Source: Liquidambar formosana (lineage: Eukaryota > Streptophyta > Magnoliopsida > Saxifragales > Altingiaceae). Taken from it: a stretch of DNA of 64,000 bases. The stretch is from assembly GCA_039720395.1 (NCBI GenBank), contig CM077820.1, positions 11,369,848 to 11,433,847 on the forward strand, in the 5' to 3' direction. Numbering within the stretch: the stretch's first letter is position 1; each line of letters opens with the position of its first letter. The notes under the pieces were generated by a model that was not told the DNA's origin, did not search any database, and saw nothing but the letters and a program-made list of their open reading frames with translations. Positions 1-12,155 of this stretch are shown here, one piece after another. The position numbers were made by a program, and so were the translations under genes.

Positions 1-593
1 CTTGACTATTGGCCAAATCCCCCTTCTTTTTTTTTTTCACTCACAAAAAGCAAAGAAAGCACTCGCATACCCACAGAAGAGAAAAAGAAAAAACGAAAAA
101 AGAAGCGTGGGGGGTGGGGTGGGGGGAGGTGGCGAACAAGGCATTTTCATATGCTCCAACCCCGAGATGTTTCTCCTAGCCAACTAGGGTTACAAACCTT
201 ATAGCCAATAGTCATTACGTCCCAGGTAACACAAATAACAAGTTTTAGTAAATAGAACATATTAGTTTGAGATACTTTGTCGACCCATTCCTTAATAGCT
301 AAAGTTTTCGAGGTCAAGTGATGCAGTTCTAAGAAAACACAAATGCACCACTCAATTCCTATGAAGATATTACGTCTATAATACATAGAACCCGGCTAAC
401 TGATATGCTCATGGGTTTGTCTAGATTTCAAATCCTATTTGAGTGTAATAGTGTATCATGTTCCATTACACCATCAATTCTGATATGCACCTTCTAATAA
501 AAATTTTCTAATGTAAGTGGGAAAAAAGAGAGTGGGGGTTTGGGAATTGGTGCAGGTTTAAATGTTTAATCTGTGTACCATTACCTAGTGATG

Positions 594-626
<33 letters not shown>

Positions 627-753
627 GAAATTTAACCCAAAAAAAAAAAAAAAAAAAAAAAAAGGGAATATTCCTACCTAGAAAGGTGGAAAAAAGAATA
701 AAACAAGAGAAAATAGGGTATGAAAAAATGAAGACAAAAGGAATAGGTCAGAC
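1..753. other. Intron 4 of GH32 copy 1 (partial)
   Basis: Non-coding. The piece near 50-70 (aaagaaagcactcgcatac) matches intron 4 of copy 3 near 49,512. Long A tracts lie at 594-624 and 639-663. No gene is seen. Confidence 0.6.
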
Positions 754-2039
754 CTGATCTGTAGCGGTGCCAATGTCAAGTGGAACAACAGAACCGGGTC
801 CGAGCTTCACCCCATCAAATTCTGTGCTGCTCCATCTCAAGCTTTCCACTTCCTCCACTGGCCATTGAAGTATTTGGCTTCTCGTCTTGTTGTCGAATAC
901 CACAACCCTTGGAATGCTCTGTACAACACATCAATAAATTATTTTGGAAATAATTCAAACTTTTGATAGTGTGAATCCAAAAAAAGGTTTCATTTCTATT
1001 AAATTAATGGTGTGTTCTTACTATATATATTGTGTGGAAATAATCCCGATCTCAACATCACTAAGACAATCTCGAAGTGGGTTCCTCAGATTACACTTGG
1101 ATGCAACTCTTAGTATGGGAGTATCGATTCCATCACAGCAAACATCTCGAGCTCAACATGATTGTCAGTTCGAGATTGCAGGAGTCAATACTCTCCTCAG
1201 CCCGACCCGAGGTCTCATCCAGCTCAATCAACAAACCAACCAGCACGGTAATGAATCTTTCAGTACGGGATATACTATAGTTCTCTCAACCATGGTTCGA
1301 TTCCCTAACCATGGCCATTGAACCATGGTTGGACAGTTACACATAACCTGAGAGTAGCCATTTAACCATGGCTAGCAAACCATGGTCAGATGGTTATTGG
1401 GCTAACCTAGGTTAGACCAGACCTACTTGACCTGACCCAAATGGTTATCAGGGCTAACCTGGGTCAATCTATACATATGGGTATAAATAGAATATGCAAC
1501 AGTTAGATGACGTATGAACAGTACCCTAATTCTCTATACACGCACATCATCTTCTTTAAAAAACCCTACCTCCATGGTTGCTAACTTTAGCTTTGGAGAG
1601 GGTTAGGCCGAACCCACTTCGGCCTCCCTTTGACTTAGATTTTAGCTTGTGATTGCAGATCAAACGATGGGATTAGCTCCATTCTTCGAGTAGAGTTCGT
1701 GGTCCAGCTTCAAACCAGTACGTACATATATTATATAGAGAGAACTACCATAGGATAACTAGTTTGACTATATATATATATACACGGTTATGTTTCCATC
1801 AGTACATGTTGATATAAGTTATATTAGCACCATGCATTGGGGATTGTACCCCTTGCATTGGTTCAATGTATCTCATAATTCACTAATGCATAAGGTAAAC
1901 ACCTGCATTGGGAGTTGTACCTTGTGCATTAGTGGGATATGAGGTACATTGGACCAATGTAAGGGGTACAACCCCAATGCATGGTGTACGTGCATGGTGT
2001 TGATATAATTTATATCAACACATGCTGATGGGAAAATAA

Positions 2040-2086
<47 letters not shown>

Positions 2087-4318
2087 TTTTAATATCAGGT
2101 GCACTAGCTTAATGTGACGTAAGTGGTTATTGATGTGACTAATGTTGTTTTTGTCACATTATTAGTTGAACAAAATTAGGGATGTATAACATTGTTCATG
2201 ATCCCTCCATCTATTTTGTACATAAAAAGGATTGCACTTTTGTAGCTTAACCCCTTTTTTTTATATTTTATTTTAATATATATACCAAAAAGGCTTACTA
2301 TTTTTACTAAACAGTTCACAATTATTGAATTATTAAATTCTTTTGAGGATTCGGAACTCAACTCAACTTAACTCAAATAAGACTTAAAATCAATTACATG
2401 GGATCAATTATATGAATCCCTTCTGATATATATCATTATTGGAGGTTAAAAAAAATGAAATAATAATGGTACCTGAATTCCCGCCCAGCCCTTTCTTTTC
2501 TGATCATCTTCACTGTCAGCTTCTACAACATAACCTAAATTGATCCTCCTCATTTTGTTGGGGTCATAAAACGTTTTTGATGCATAGTATTTTCCATAAT
2601 CAATCTGAAACCCAGAACCCAAATGCTCATCCGGATAATCGGGCATCCATTTATCGCTTTCCTGATCATAGGTCCCGAGTGCATAGTAATCATACGCATA
2701 CTTAGTATAATTTTCATCCCCCGCGCTAGCCTTGAGCACATGCTTAATTCCTAGGCCAGTAGCCGAATTATCCAACCCCCTCGACTCGTTCATCGAAATC
2801 GGGTAAATGTCCAAGCATTCCCACATGCCCATTTTTGGGACCTTATATAAGACTCCCTTCCACAAGTAGCTAATGAAATCGGTGGTCTGATAAACAAGAA
2901 AAACACAAGTATGATTAACATTAGCATCCCTCGCCCCAATGGCGACCCGCCATGTTCCATCCGGACCAAGCCATGCTGTGGTCGGGTCACGAAAGTCATC
3001 TTGATCAATTTCACGTGGTGGTTTTATAACCGGATTGTTGTCGTCCTTGTGCCAATCGCAGAGGTTAGGATCGGATAGGTTGTGGGGGTGGGCAAGGTTT
3101 TGTACTTGTGTCCGGTTTTCGGGTTTTTCGGGCTCTATGATTTTTCCGGTGTATAGCATTACGATTTTGCCATCAGGGAGATGGGTTGCGGACCCGGTGT
3201 AGACACCGTCCTTATCAAAAGAGTTATTATTACAGGCCATCGCAAGTGGGAGGTGTTTCCAATGGATAAGGTCCGGTGATACGGCGTGACCCCATGTGAT
3301 GTTGCCCCACTTCGCAGAATCTGGGTTGTATTGATAGAAGAGATGGTACTGCCCCATGTGGAACAATGGACCTACACCAATTCAAACAATACCCTGTGTT
3401 AAAATTCACAATTGACACAATCCAAACACATATTAGATCTCATTACAAAATGACTATATGTGTTTGTATCAGTACCATGCATTGAGTGTTATAGACTTGT
3501 ATCTCATGCATTAGCTTAATGTATACTGTAACTTATCATTGCACATGATACAAGGGCGCTGATGTAACTTATATTAACGCATCTTTACTTGATCGCCATA
3601 TTGTTACATGTATATTATTAAAGTGTATTTTTTTAGTACCATATCGTAAAAGATGGGAACATGACACATACAGGCATGTGTAAACAATGCTCCTACATGT
3701 GTCTTGTGCTTAGGACCGTGATAATCCAAGAATGCAAGATGTCCTGGACCTGTTATTGTTATTAGTAGATATATATATATATATATAGTCCTTCTATTAT
3801 CAAGTGCACCTGATATTAACTAATATCAGGTACACTCCAAAACTATACCTAGTGATTTGTATTTTACGAATCCAACTATTGGATTAGATAGTCTTATCAT
3901 GTAAACGTTCCATGCCAAACATTAAGTTGATCTGAAATTGATTGTTTTTCGATCCAAAATGTGCATTTTTTAATCAATAACAATCGCTCATTTATGAACA
4001 TTTCGAATGAAACAACTCTTAATCTTAGATTAACTTGATTTTTGGCATGCATGATTTACATATGAATCAAATTTAGTCTAATATTTGGTTTGGCCAAATA
4101 CGAGTCGCACATAAGAGTTTTGGAGACACTATATGCAAAATTGCATCAGGTGCATTTGATAATAGAAGGATTGTATATATATAAGATGACGATCAAGTGA
4201 GCATGTGCTGATATAACTTATATCAGCCATCGTATTAAGGATTGTATCTCGTGCATTAGTTGGTTACAAAATTTATTGAGCCAATGCATGGGGTACAACC
4301 GCTAATACACCTAATCAA

Positions 4319-4392
<74 letters not shown>

Positions 4393-7150
4393 GGTTATGT
4401 TTTCATCAGTACGTGTTGATATAAGTTATATCTAGGGATGGCAATGAACCCGACAAAGCATGTATCCCGCCCCGTCCTGCCCCTATTAGGACGGGGTTGG
4501 GAAGCAAATAAATAAAGTAGGGGCAGGTTTGGGAAGAAATTAAAAACCCGTGTCGAATTTGGGACAGGGTATGGTTTAATGTCGTCTCGCCCTGGCCCGA
4601 CCTGGATATGTGTAAATATTAGTATTTTTTAATACCTTTCATGTTTTCTTGAATTCCACATTTACCGTTAATTACTTATTTTTTATAATTTTATGTTTAT
4701 GTTTAAATTCTTTTAGTATTTGCTTTTACAAACTATAAAGAGATAAAAATCTACGAGTGGAATGTGTGATTTAAGATTGATTTTTTATTTCGCTTATTAA
4801 ATAAAATTTGTTTTCTATCAATGTAAATGACCCAACAAGACCCGTCCCACCCCACATATTTTTGTTGCCCCGGCCCGTCTCGTCTTGACATGGGGTTGGG
4901 ACGGGTTTGGGATGAAATTATATTTGATGGGATAGGGTTGGGATCGATAAGGGTGCCCCGTCCCAAACCCGCGCCGTTGCCATCCCTAGTTATATCAGCA
5001 CCATGCATTGGGAATTGTACCCCTTACATTGGTTCAATGTACCTCATATCTCACTAATGCACAAGGTATAACTCCCAATGTGAGTGTTGATATAAGTTAT
5101 ATCAGTGCGTGCTTACCTGATCATCATCCTATATATATATGTATTTTCTTAATCTATTAAATAAGGTTTTTCAAGGACTTACCACAAGGATCTGAAGCCA
5201 AAATAACCAAACGTTCCAACCAAAGAGCCATGAGAAATAACAAGAGAATTGGATCAGCACATCTAGAAAAGAGAGATTATATATGGTGGGAAAAAATTAA
5301 ACATAAATGCCTGCGAAATATGTAACTTAGGTAATACACGTAGTTTGAAAGGTGAAATAGAATTTTACCTTTATTTTTGGCTGAGAAAATAAAATTCTAC
5401 CTACCATTAGCAAAATTTAAAAAAAAAAAAAAAAAAAAAGGAGATTTTTATACATTTCTGTAATTGTCATTCAAGTTGAATAGTAAATTTTGTAGGTATT
5501 CCAGCACTTAATTAGATTTGAATCTCAAACTCTGATGTTTAGCCTACTAACCAATTAATTTTAGAATGAAGTTCTTAGTATTTCATGCTAAATTTTTGCT
5601 TATCATCATCTGCATTAACATAATTTTGCTCCATTCATTCCATTTTTATTTGATCTTATTTTTCATTGCGGTACAACTTAGCATTGAACCCTATTGAATA
5701 GGTTTTATTAAATCACGTGCCCACAGCTTTCAGTACCCCTCTGGTAGCCTTCTTAGCATGGTTTTTGGGAAGCGTTGCCGAAGAAGAGTAAAACGTTGGT
5801 TGCACGTAGGCCTGGCAATTCCAACCCAAACCCATGAACCCGCCCAAATCCACCTGCAACTTGCATGGCCCTTAATGTAAATTATGTAGGGACATGCACC
5901 AACCAGGTCGCAAAGGTCGCGCCTCCATGGCTGGACCCTAGCATCCCCCAATTATGTAATAATAGGAATGATTGGTTATTTTGCCCTTTCAGTTAAAATC
6001 ATCCTTGCCTCTACTTGTTGTCTATCCTTCTATTCATTTTTATTTTTAAACTTTTTCTATAAAATAGAAACCCTTTGAGACTCGTATAAAATTTCACATT
6101 CAACTCATGCATATACATTATGTAAGTTCAAAGCCTGTTAAAATCATAAAACTTTGTGTAGATAACCCCAAAGATTTATCTTTGCCATCCTTTTTCCCTC
6201 CCTCTCTCTCTCTCGCTCTCCTCTCATGAGATCCTTCTCCCGTGAGATGTTTGATCCACTGGCAAAAACGACAAAATCAACCACCTCTAGAGAGATGAGG
6301 TGAGAGAAATAGGAGGGAAAAAGACAAGAGTTAGAGAAAGCAAAATAGTGCCCTCGCCGACCAATCACCATCCAACAAAGGCCACCACGACTCAACATAG
6401 AAATAGATCATATAAATATAATAAAAATCAGTAATAATTCCTACATCGGTAGATTTTTTTTAAAGTTTAAAAATAGATAAATAACACTTTATAAAAATTA
6501 AGAATAAACAATAATAAAGATAGGAAGAAGGCATTTTGGATATGATAGAGGGAATAGACTAATAGAGTTAAATGCAGAAGGGTAATGTTGACACAATACG
6601 AAAGGATTAAAATGCCCATTTTAACGTAGAAGCACAAAATACTCCGTAGGAAATTCACTATATTATTAATTACTTGAATAGTCATGGAAACATCGTTTTT
6701 ATCTCTGATAGCTCTCTATTTTTAACTATATTTAAAATTATAAAAATTATACCAACAATCACTTTACCTAATATATTTTTGAAGAGGGTAAAATTAGAAA
6801 TCTAAAATAATTGATGGCATGACAATACAATGAACGTCTCTTAGCTATACGTTTAGTCAAAATTAATGGCTCAAACAAATAAGAATGCGGAGAGTACAAT
6901 TTAGAGAAAATGAGCAAAAGGTGTACTTACCATTCATCCAATTCTTCCTAGGTTGAAAATGGTAGGCCGTTCGTTGCCAAGAAAGTGAAGCATTTGTCCA
7001 TTCATACTGACTTTCGCTTATGTACTGTGGGACTGACTCACCTGGCTTTTCTCCTGACACCCATTTTCCTTCCGGCGACGATGTTGATTGCGTCTTGATC
7101 ATGACATGGGCCATGATCGCCATGAAAACAATCATGGTTCGCCGGTCCAT
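754..7150 (-). CDS. GH32 beta-fructosidase copy 1 (cell-wall invertase / fructan exohydrolase type), partial at window edge
   Basis: Exons on the minus strand: exon 1 6931-7150, mini-exon 5183-5191, exon 3 2473-3371, exon 4 754-918. All junctions are GT-AG and the frame stays open for 431 codons. Residues 6-17 are hydrophobic and look like a secretion signal. Motifs are NDPCG at 73-77 (nucleophile D74; the usual third-position Asn is Cys), FRDP at 203-206 (stabiliser D205) and WECLD at 260-264 (acid/base E261; usual WECPD or WECVD). Exon 4 encodes LQWPVEE, typical of the C-terminal beta-sandwich module. The family hydrolyses terminal fructose from sucrose or fructans in the apoplast. Exons 5-7 should lie just left of base 1, judged from copy 3 spacing. 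The ATG was chosen because it precedes the signal peptide. This is the only copy without a visible lesion. NDPCG, and Ser in place of Lys three residues after the Asp of GTYD, leave substrate preference open. Confidence 0.9.
1031..1726. mobile_element. Solo LTR, 696 bp, in intron 3 of copy 1
   Basis: It begins TGTGTGGAAATAATCCC and ends AGTACGTACA (TG...CA) and is flanked by the 5-bp duplication TATAT (1026-1030 and 1727-1731). It contains TATAAATAG at 1482-1490 and five ACCATGG motifs at 1289-1385 upstream of it. Copy 3 intron 3 lacks it. No internal region or second LTR is present, so it is a solo LTR left by recombination. The family was not assigned. Confidence 0.85.
1783..2044. mobile_element. 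MITE with terminal inverted repeats flanked by (TA)n
   Basis: It starts ACGGTTATGTTTCCATCAG and ends with the inverse CTGATGGGAAAATAACCGT. Inside are inverted GATATAAGTTATA and TATAATTTATATC blocks and inverted CATTGGGG segments. TA microsatellites touch both ends, a placement like that of rice Micron elements. Related copies recur across the window. Confidence 0.75.
4391..5130. mobile_element. (TA)n-flanked MITE, interrupted by a hAT MITE
   Basis: The left end is ACGGTTATGTTTTCATCAG next to (TA)n, and the right end is GTGCTTACCTGATCATC next to another TA run. Internal GATATAAGTTATATC palindromes match the element at 1783-2044. It is split at 4433-4988 by a second element, so it is the older of the two. 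Confidence 0.6.
4433..4988. mobile_element. hAT-type MITE, 556 bp
   Basis: Termini are TAGGGATGGCAA and TTGCCATCCCTA, exact inverted repeats. They are flanked by the 8-bp duplication GTTATATC (4425-4432 and 4989-4996), and 8 bp is the hAT signature. No transposase is present. Internal G/C-rich repeats around GGGACGGG also pair across the element. Confidence 0.9.
5183..5191 (-). other. 9-nt mini-exon 2 of GH32 copy 1 (Asp-Pro-Cys)
   Basis: On the minus strand the sequence reads ttcag, then ATCCTTGTG, then gtaag. Joined to AATG from exon 1 and GTCCA from exon 3 it gives N-D-P-C-G-P. Plant GH32 genes are known for this 9-nt exon, which normally encodes DPN. The Cys codon is shared with the mini-exons of copies 2 and 3, so it predates their duplication. 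Confidence 0.9.
5192..6930 (-). other. Intron 1 of copy 1
   Basis: Non-coding. Blocks at about 5200-5800 and 5960-6420 match copy 3 (53,323-54,470) and copy 2 (20,750-21,418 and 35,980-37,011), which makes intron 1 the best landmark for tracing the tandem duplication. The pyrimidine run near 6190-6220 is not coding. Confidence 0.65.
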
Positions 7151-7173
7151 GCCCGGTGGTACTATAGCTAGTT

Positions 7174-7275
7174 GTGTATAAAGGGATTTTCTTTTTTCTT
7201 TTTTCGCTCAAAGTGTATAGAGGGAACTCTGTGAGAAAAAAGATAGTGCTGCAAGTGATATATATTTATACATGA
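7174..7275 (-). promoter_or_regulatory. Core promoter region of GH32 copy 1
   Basis: A minus-strand TATAAATATATA sits at 7258-7270, about 110 nt upstream of the ATG, where a TATA box would give a UTR of about 80 nt. A weaker TTTATAC lies near 7176-7183. In copy 2 the corresponding site is an expanded (TA)n tract (43,975-44,003). Start-site position is inferred. Confidence 0.45.
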
Positions 7276-7976
7276 ACTTGCCACCAACTTAGTCCAAATT
7301 TTCGGACGCCGAGGATTGGAGGAACGCGATCACACACGGCCTAGATCGACACGGGATATTTGACAAAATGCATTCATCACCCTTCTATTATTATTCGGCT
7401 AGTCTTCTCTTCGACGTCGTATCATAAAAAAAAAAATAAATAAATAAATAAACTAAATAAAGCTAGTCTTCTCTATGTCTCCTCCAATCTCTACTGCCTA
7501 CTTGGGCCTTGGCGGCTTTTTTTAATGAGCAAATGATAAATATATTAATGAAGAGAAACATCAGTGATCACATCTCTTTCACCCATCTCCGCTACTTGGG
7601 CCTTGGCAGCTAGCTTGCAGTAAGGTTTGAGCTTGCATTACACATAATTTACTTTGAAAAACATTATAATATAAGCTAAACAAAGAGGGATAATTCAATT
7701 TAATAGTTTTGTTTTGGGGACTTGATTGATTCAATACTCTGAGTCCACGGCGAAATGCATTTCTAATTATAGTGCGTACGTCGTCAAGAAAAAGATTGGT
7801 ACGGTGGTTACGTAGCAAATAGCAACAACTAATTAGTGTCAATGAAAATGGTAAATTGAGAAGAAATCAAAATAAAAAGTAAAGCATTTCGGGGAGCCTA
7901 GCTCCTTGGACTCTTGGAGGTTCACATCCTGTCCAGTTGTTTACCCACCAGTTCTCAATAACCATTGGATGGGTGC
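7276..7976. other. Upstream region of copy 1, duplicated upstream of copy 2
   Basis: Bases 7276-7976 align closely with 44,003-44,534. An 87-codon minus-strand open frame at 7579-7842 has an 85-codon counterpart at 44,157-44,414, but most differences change the amino acid, so it is probably not a gene. The alignment shows the solo-LTR insertion at 7977 directly. Confidence 0.6.
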
Positions 7977-8833
7977 TGTTTCCGTTAGATTTTAAGTTTT
8001 GGCAGCAAGTCAGGGGATTGGTCCACGTGGATGACAACTGGGAATTGATGACTGGGATTTACGGCCTATGGGAAGACGACAGGTGGCAAAAATATACACA
8101 GTTGGCTGCTTGCAAACTGCTGATTTTTTGGGCAACCGCTGCTGCTGATCGTGGAAAGGAAAACAGAGCATGGGGAGAAAAAACAGGGGTGCTGCCAAAC
8201 GTGGAAGAAAGGTGGGCAATAACTGCTGTCAAGATGCAGTCATGGAGCAAAACAAGCTTGTAAACGTGGGCAATTGAGGCTTAGTTTTTCTGCAGTAGAA
8301 GGAGGATTTCTGGAGCAGTTTTTAGAAGGAGAAAACTGCCATGGCAGTTTTCTGCAAGGGAAGTTTCATTCGGTGATGGGAAGACAGCCCACTATAAAAT
8401 GCAAAATTGAAGACGAAATGAGGGTTCCACAACCAACAATCCTTCTCAGGATCTTTCAAAACATAGGAGTAGATTTAATTAGACCAGCTTTCAAACTTCT
8501 TCTTGTAATCGGTTACTTTCAATCTTGCAAACACTTTCATGTTACTTGTTCTTAGTTCGTGTGAATTTCAAGCTTTGTGGATTGCCTTTCCAAATTATGT
8601 TTGGTAACGTATTCCTTCTCTTGTAATTTCCGTTTTATGCTCACGTGTTCTTTTGTTTCTTTTTTGTCATTCACGCCAGAACTTAAAAGGAAGAACCCCT
8701 TTTCCTTTCGCAATCGCCTATCAATCCATTCTCAAATCGTAAGGGGTTGTGAACGCGCAACTTTTGGGCTGAATTTGGCCCTGGCACGCCCGCAAAATCC
8801 ATCGACCTAGGAAGACCACTTTTAGTGCGAACA
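7977..8833. mobile_element. Solo LTR, 857 bp
   Basis: It begins TGTTTCCGTTAG and ends TTAGTGCGAACA, with inverted TGTT/AACA tips. The 5-bp duplication GGTGC flanks it (7972-7976 and 8834-8838). The paralogous region upstream of copy 2 has the empty site (GGGTGCATTTG near 44,539). TATAAAA at 8393-8399 suggests plus-strand orientation. Family not assigned. Confidence 0.9.
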
Positions 8834-8948
8834 GGTGCATTTGATAATATGTGAAAATGTCACATTCCCACTCATTTTTATTTTTATTTTTATTTTAGGA
8901 AAATGTTAAAGTAATTGGTTTCATATGTCAATTTGTTTGTTAACTGAT

Positions 8949-10448
8949 GTAACCGCTGGTAGATTTTGTCTCATCTGAATCTGAAATCCAATTGGCATCA
9001 CAATATCCTTCTAATACATAAGGAAAATCATTATAAAATAAACCATAATAAATAATTCATTTCAAATATCGAAGTACTCTATACAACGCAGTCCAATGAT
9101 CTCTACAAGGATTTTGAGTATATTTACTCAATCTACTAACAGCATATGCAATATTAGGTCGAGTACAATTTATCAAATACATTAAACTACCAATTATTTG
9201 AGCATACTCAGATTGTGAGACACTATCTTCTTTATTTTTCTTTAAATGAGAATTAGCTTCATAAGGTGTAGATACAGATTTACAATCAAAATGTCCAAAT
9301 TTCTTTAAAAGTTTTTCTATATAATGTTCTTGTGAAAGAAAAATACCCTCATTAGTTTTAGTTAATTTTATTCCAAGAATAAAATTTGTCTCACCCATAT
9401 CTTTCATATCAAATTAAGAAGATAGAAAATTTCTAGTCTCTTTAACAACATCGATCTAGACTAGTTCCCATGATCAACATGTCATCAAAGTACAAGCAAA
9501 TAATAACACAAGAATTATCATCGAATTTGCTATAAATACATTTATCAGAATCATTAATAAAATATCCATTAGATGTCATAGTATTATCAAATTTCTCATG
9601 CCATTGTTCAGGTGTTTGTTTAAGACCATATGAAGATTTAACTAGTCTACAAACTTTATAATCATTACCAGGGACAGCACAACCTTCAGGTTGGTCCATA
9701 TATATTAATTTCCTCTTCTAAGTCTCTATTTAAAAATGCAGTTTTAACATCCATTTGATGAATAATCAATTTATTTATAGAAGCTAATGCAATTAAAATT
9801 CTTATATATAGAGGAAATTCTAATCACATGAGCAAATGTATCAAAATAATCTATACCTTTCTTTTGAGTATAACCTTTAGCAACCAACCAAGCTTTAAAT
9901 TTATCAATTGACCCATCAGGTTTTAACTTCTTTTTAAAAATCTATTTGCAACCAATAGTTTTAGAATCTTGAGGTAAATTAACTAATTCCCATGTATGAT
10001 TAGACATAATAGATTCAATTTCACTATTAATTGCTTCTTTCCAAAGAGTTGAATTATGAGAAGTTACAGCCTCATTATAAGTTTGTGGGTCATTATCAAC
10101 AAGAAAAGTATAAAAATCATCTCCAAAACTAATTTCTTTTCTTATTCTTTTACTCCTTCTTAATTCAATTTCAATATTATCATTAGACTCCTTTTCAATT
10201 TCACTTTGAGGTTCACGAATTATTTTTTCATCTTTAGATTTTAAAGGAAAAATATTTTCAAAGAAATCTGCATTTTTGGTTTCCATAATTGTGTTTGGTT
10301 TCATAATATTATTTTCACTTCTAATTACCAAGAACCTATATGCAGCACTATTATGAGCATAACCAATTAACACAGCATCAAAAGTTTTAGGGCCAATTTT
10401 TTTTCTTTTTAGGTTTTGGTAATAATACCTTAGCCAAACACCCCCCAC
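8949..10448 (-). pseudogene. Copia reverse transcriptase and partial RNase H
   Basis: Pieces at 9942-10,448, 9442-9699 and 9057-9407 together give RRSKRIRKE, WKEAINSEIES, SSYGLKQTPEQWHEKF, the active-site region YFDDMLI (usually YVDDMLI) and [14 protein letters not shown]. RNase H begins with [18 protein letters not shown] (about 8955-9010) and is cut at 8949. Stops and frame breaks between the pieces make it non-functional. Confidence 0.85.
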
Positions 10449-10489
10449 ACTTTCAAATATTTTAAATCAGGTACATGTCCTTTCCAAAG

Positions 10490-10841
10490 TTCATAAGGTG
10501 TTACTCCAGTTTTTTTATAAGGTACTCTTATTTTGTACATGACATGTAGAAAGAATAACTTCACCCTACAAATTAAGTGGTGCCCCAGAACTAATTAACA
10601 CAGAATTCATCATTTCTTTTAAAGTTCTATTTTTCATTTCAGCTACTCCATTAGATTCAAGTGAATAAGGTGGAGTTTTTTCATATATTATGCCATGTGC
10701 TTCACAAAAATCATTAAGGGGTTTGAATTCATATTCTCCACCCCTGTCAGATCTAAGTCTTTTAATTTTTCTATTAAATTGATTTTCAACTTCTGCTTTA
10801 TACTTTAAGAATATTTCAGTAGCTTCATCTTTTGTTCTTAA
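10490..10841 (-). pseudogene. Copia integrase C-terminal half
   Basis: It continues from the Helitron insertion site with RTKDEATEIFLKYK, then the catalytic region SDRGGEYEFKPLNDFC and YSLESNGVAEMKNRTL. SDRGGEY holds the second Asp of the D-D-E triad, and the Glu lies in ESNGVAE. Breaks occur near 10,560 and beyond. Confidence 0.75.
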
Positions 10842-12155
10842 CTAGTTGGTGTACACGTGCGTTGCACGTGAATTTTTTTGAGTTAACTTATTTTTTTCAA
10901 TAATGATAATAATTTTTTTAATTTAATAATTTTATCATGCCTTTGCATAAGATGAAAGCACTTTGATCACTCAATTCCTTTACTTCTTTTGATATGATTA
11001 CTAATTTTTTTTTTGTCATTATCTTTCCCAAATCATAGTACTTAAAATTATCTTTGAAACTTCATTACACATAGGTTCTTTGATATGATTTGATTTCGAT
11101 ATATATATTTTCTTCGTCGATGCATGGTGGATCACTGCTTGTGAATTTATTTTTTTGGGCCTGTCCATTTTTTTTTAAATGATTTTGAACTTTTTGGGGG
11201 GGGGGGGTTGTGATCTAAATTATTTTCTTTTCTTTTTGTTCTTTTTGGTTTTGTTTTGTTTTGTTTAGTTTGGTATTTTGGGTTTGCAGGTAGATATTGC
11301 AAAGTTTCATGAACCTCACGATTTGATGGGGACTTTTTTTGGTGGTTCATTAGACATTTCCTTTTTATTTTCTTTTTTTCATGTGCATTCGTTAATGGTT
11401 TTTTTTTTTTTTGTTGGGGGTTTTGTTTTGTTTTAATTTGTTCATGCCTGGTTCTTTTTAAATTTTCCTTCAATTGAATCATCTATGATTCTCTTCTTTT
11501 TCTTGGTAATTTGACTTGATTATTTTCAAAAATCAGAGATTATATATGAATTCTCAACAAAATATGAAAATTATGCAACAGCAGCAATTTAAAAGTTCAA
11601 TAATGCAATTCAAGTTTTTTCTGATATGCGAATCCTTAGAAAATAATCAAAGATTATATGCGCTATTCAAAACTTTACTTATGCAATTCAAGTTTTTTTT
11701 TTTTTTTTGGCCTCTTAATCTCGGTTTTCATTTGTTTTTGTTCAAGCATGCGTCTTTTTATTTTCATTTAACTGATTCGTCTTTGATTCTCTTCTTTTTC
11801 TTGCTAATTTTGTAATTCAAATAGAGATTTAAAAGTCTAATCATGTAATGCAGGCAGAGATTTAAATGTTTATGTAGGCAGAGATTTAAATGTTTAAACA
11901 CAATTTGTATATATGAGTCAAGTTTATTGAAAACTACATACCAGACAAAGCACCAGAAGAAAGGAGACGCAATGAAGGCACATAGAAGAAGCAGAAGAAG
12001 GAAGCAGTAGTTGTTCTTTCCTGTGTTAGGGTTTTATGATTTTTATAATGTGTTTCTATTTGTATTTATATGTTAATATTGTTAGGCATTTACAAATTAT
12101 AGTTTCCGTTTCCTTAGAATTCCTATTTGGGTTTGGTTTTATTTAATTATTATAC

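Larger units (their letters stand above)
3372..5182 (-). other. Intron 2 of copy 1 with several (TA)n-linked MITE copies
   Basis: Non-coding. It holds MITE pieces with GTTGATATAAG / CTTATATCAAC palindromes (about 3475-3610, 4185-4320 and 4391-5130) and a long (TA)n tract at 4322-4390. The same order appears in the intron remnants of copies 2 and 3, so part of this array was present before the gene duplicated. Confidence 0.65.

Noticed and set aside
7579..7842. 87-codon open frame with an 85-codon counterpart at 44,157-44,414
   Set aside because: The whole region is duplicated, and most differences between copies change the residue, so conservation is explained by the duplication rather than by coding.
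11147..11482. Lys-rich 111-codon frame on the minus strand
   Set aside because: Low-complexity A/T-rich Helitron interior; composition alone explains it.
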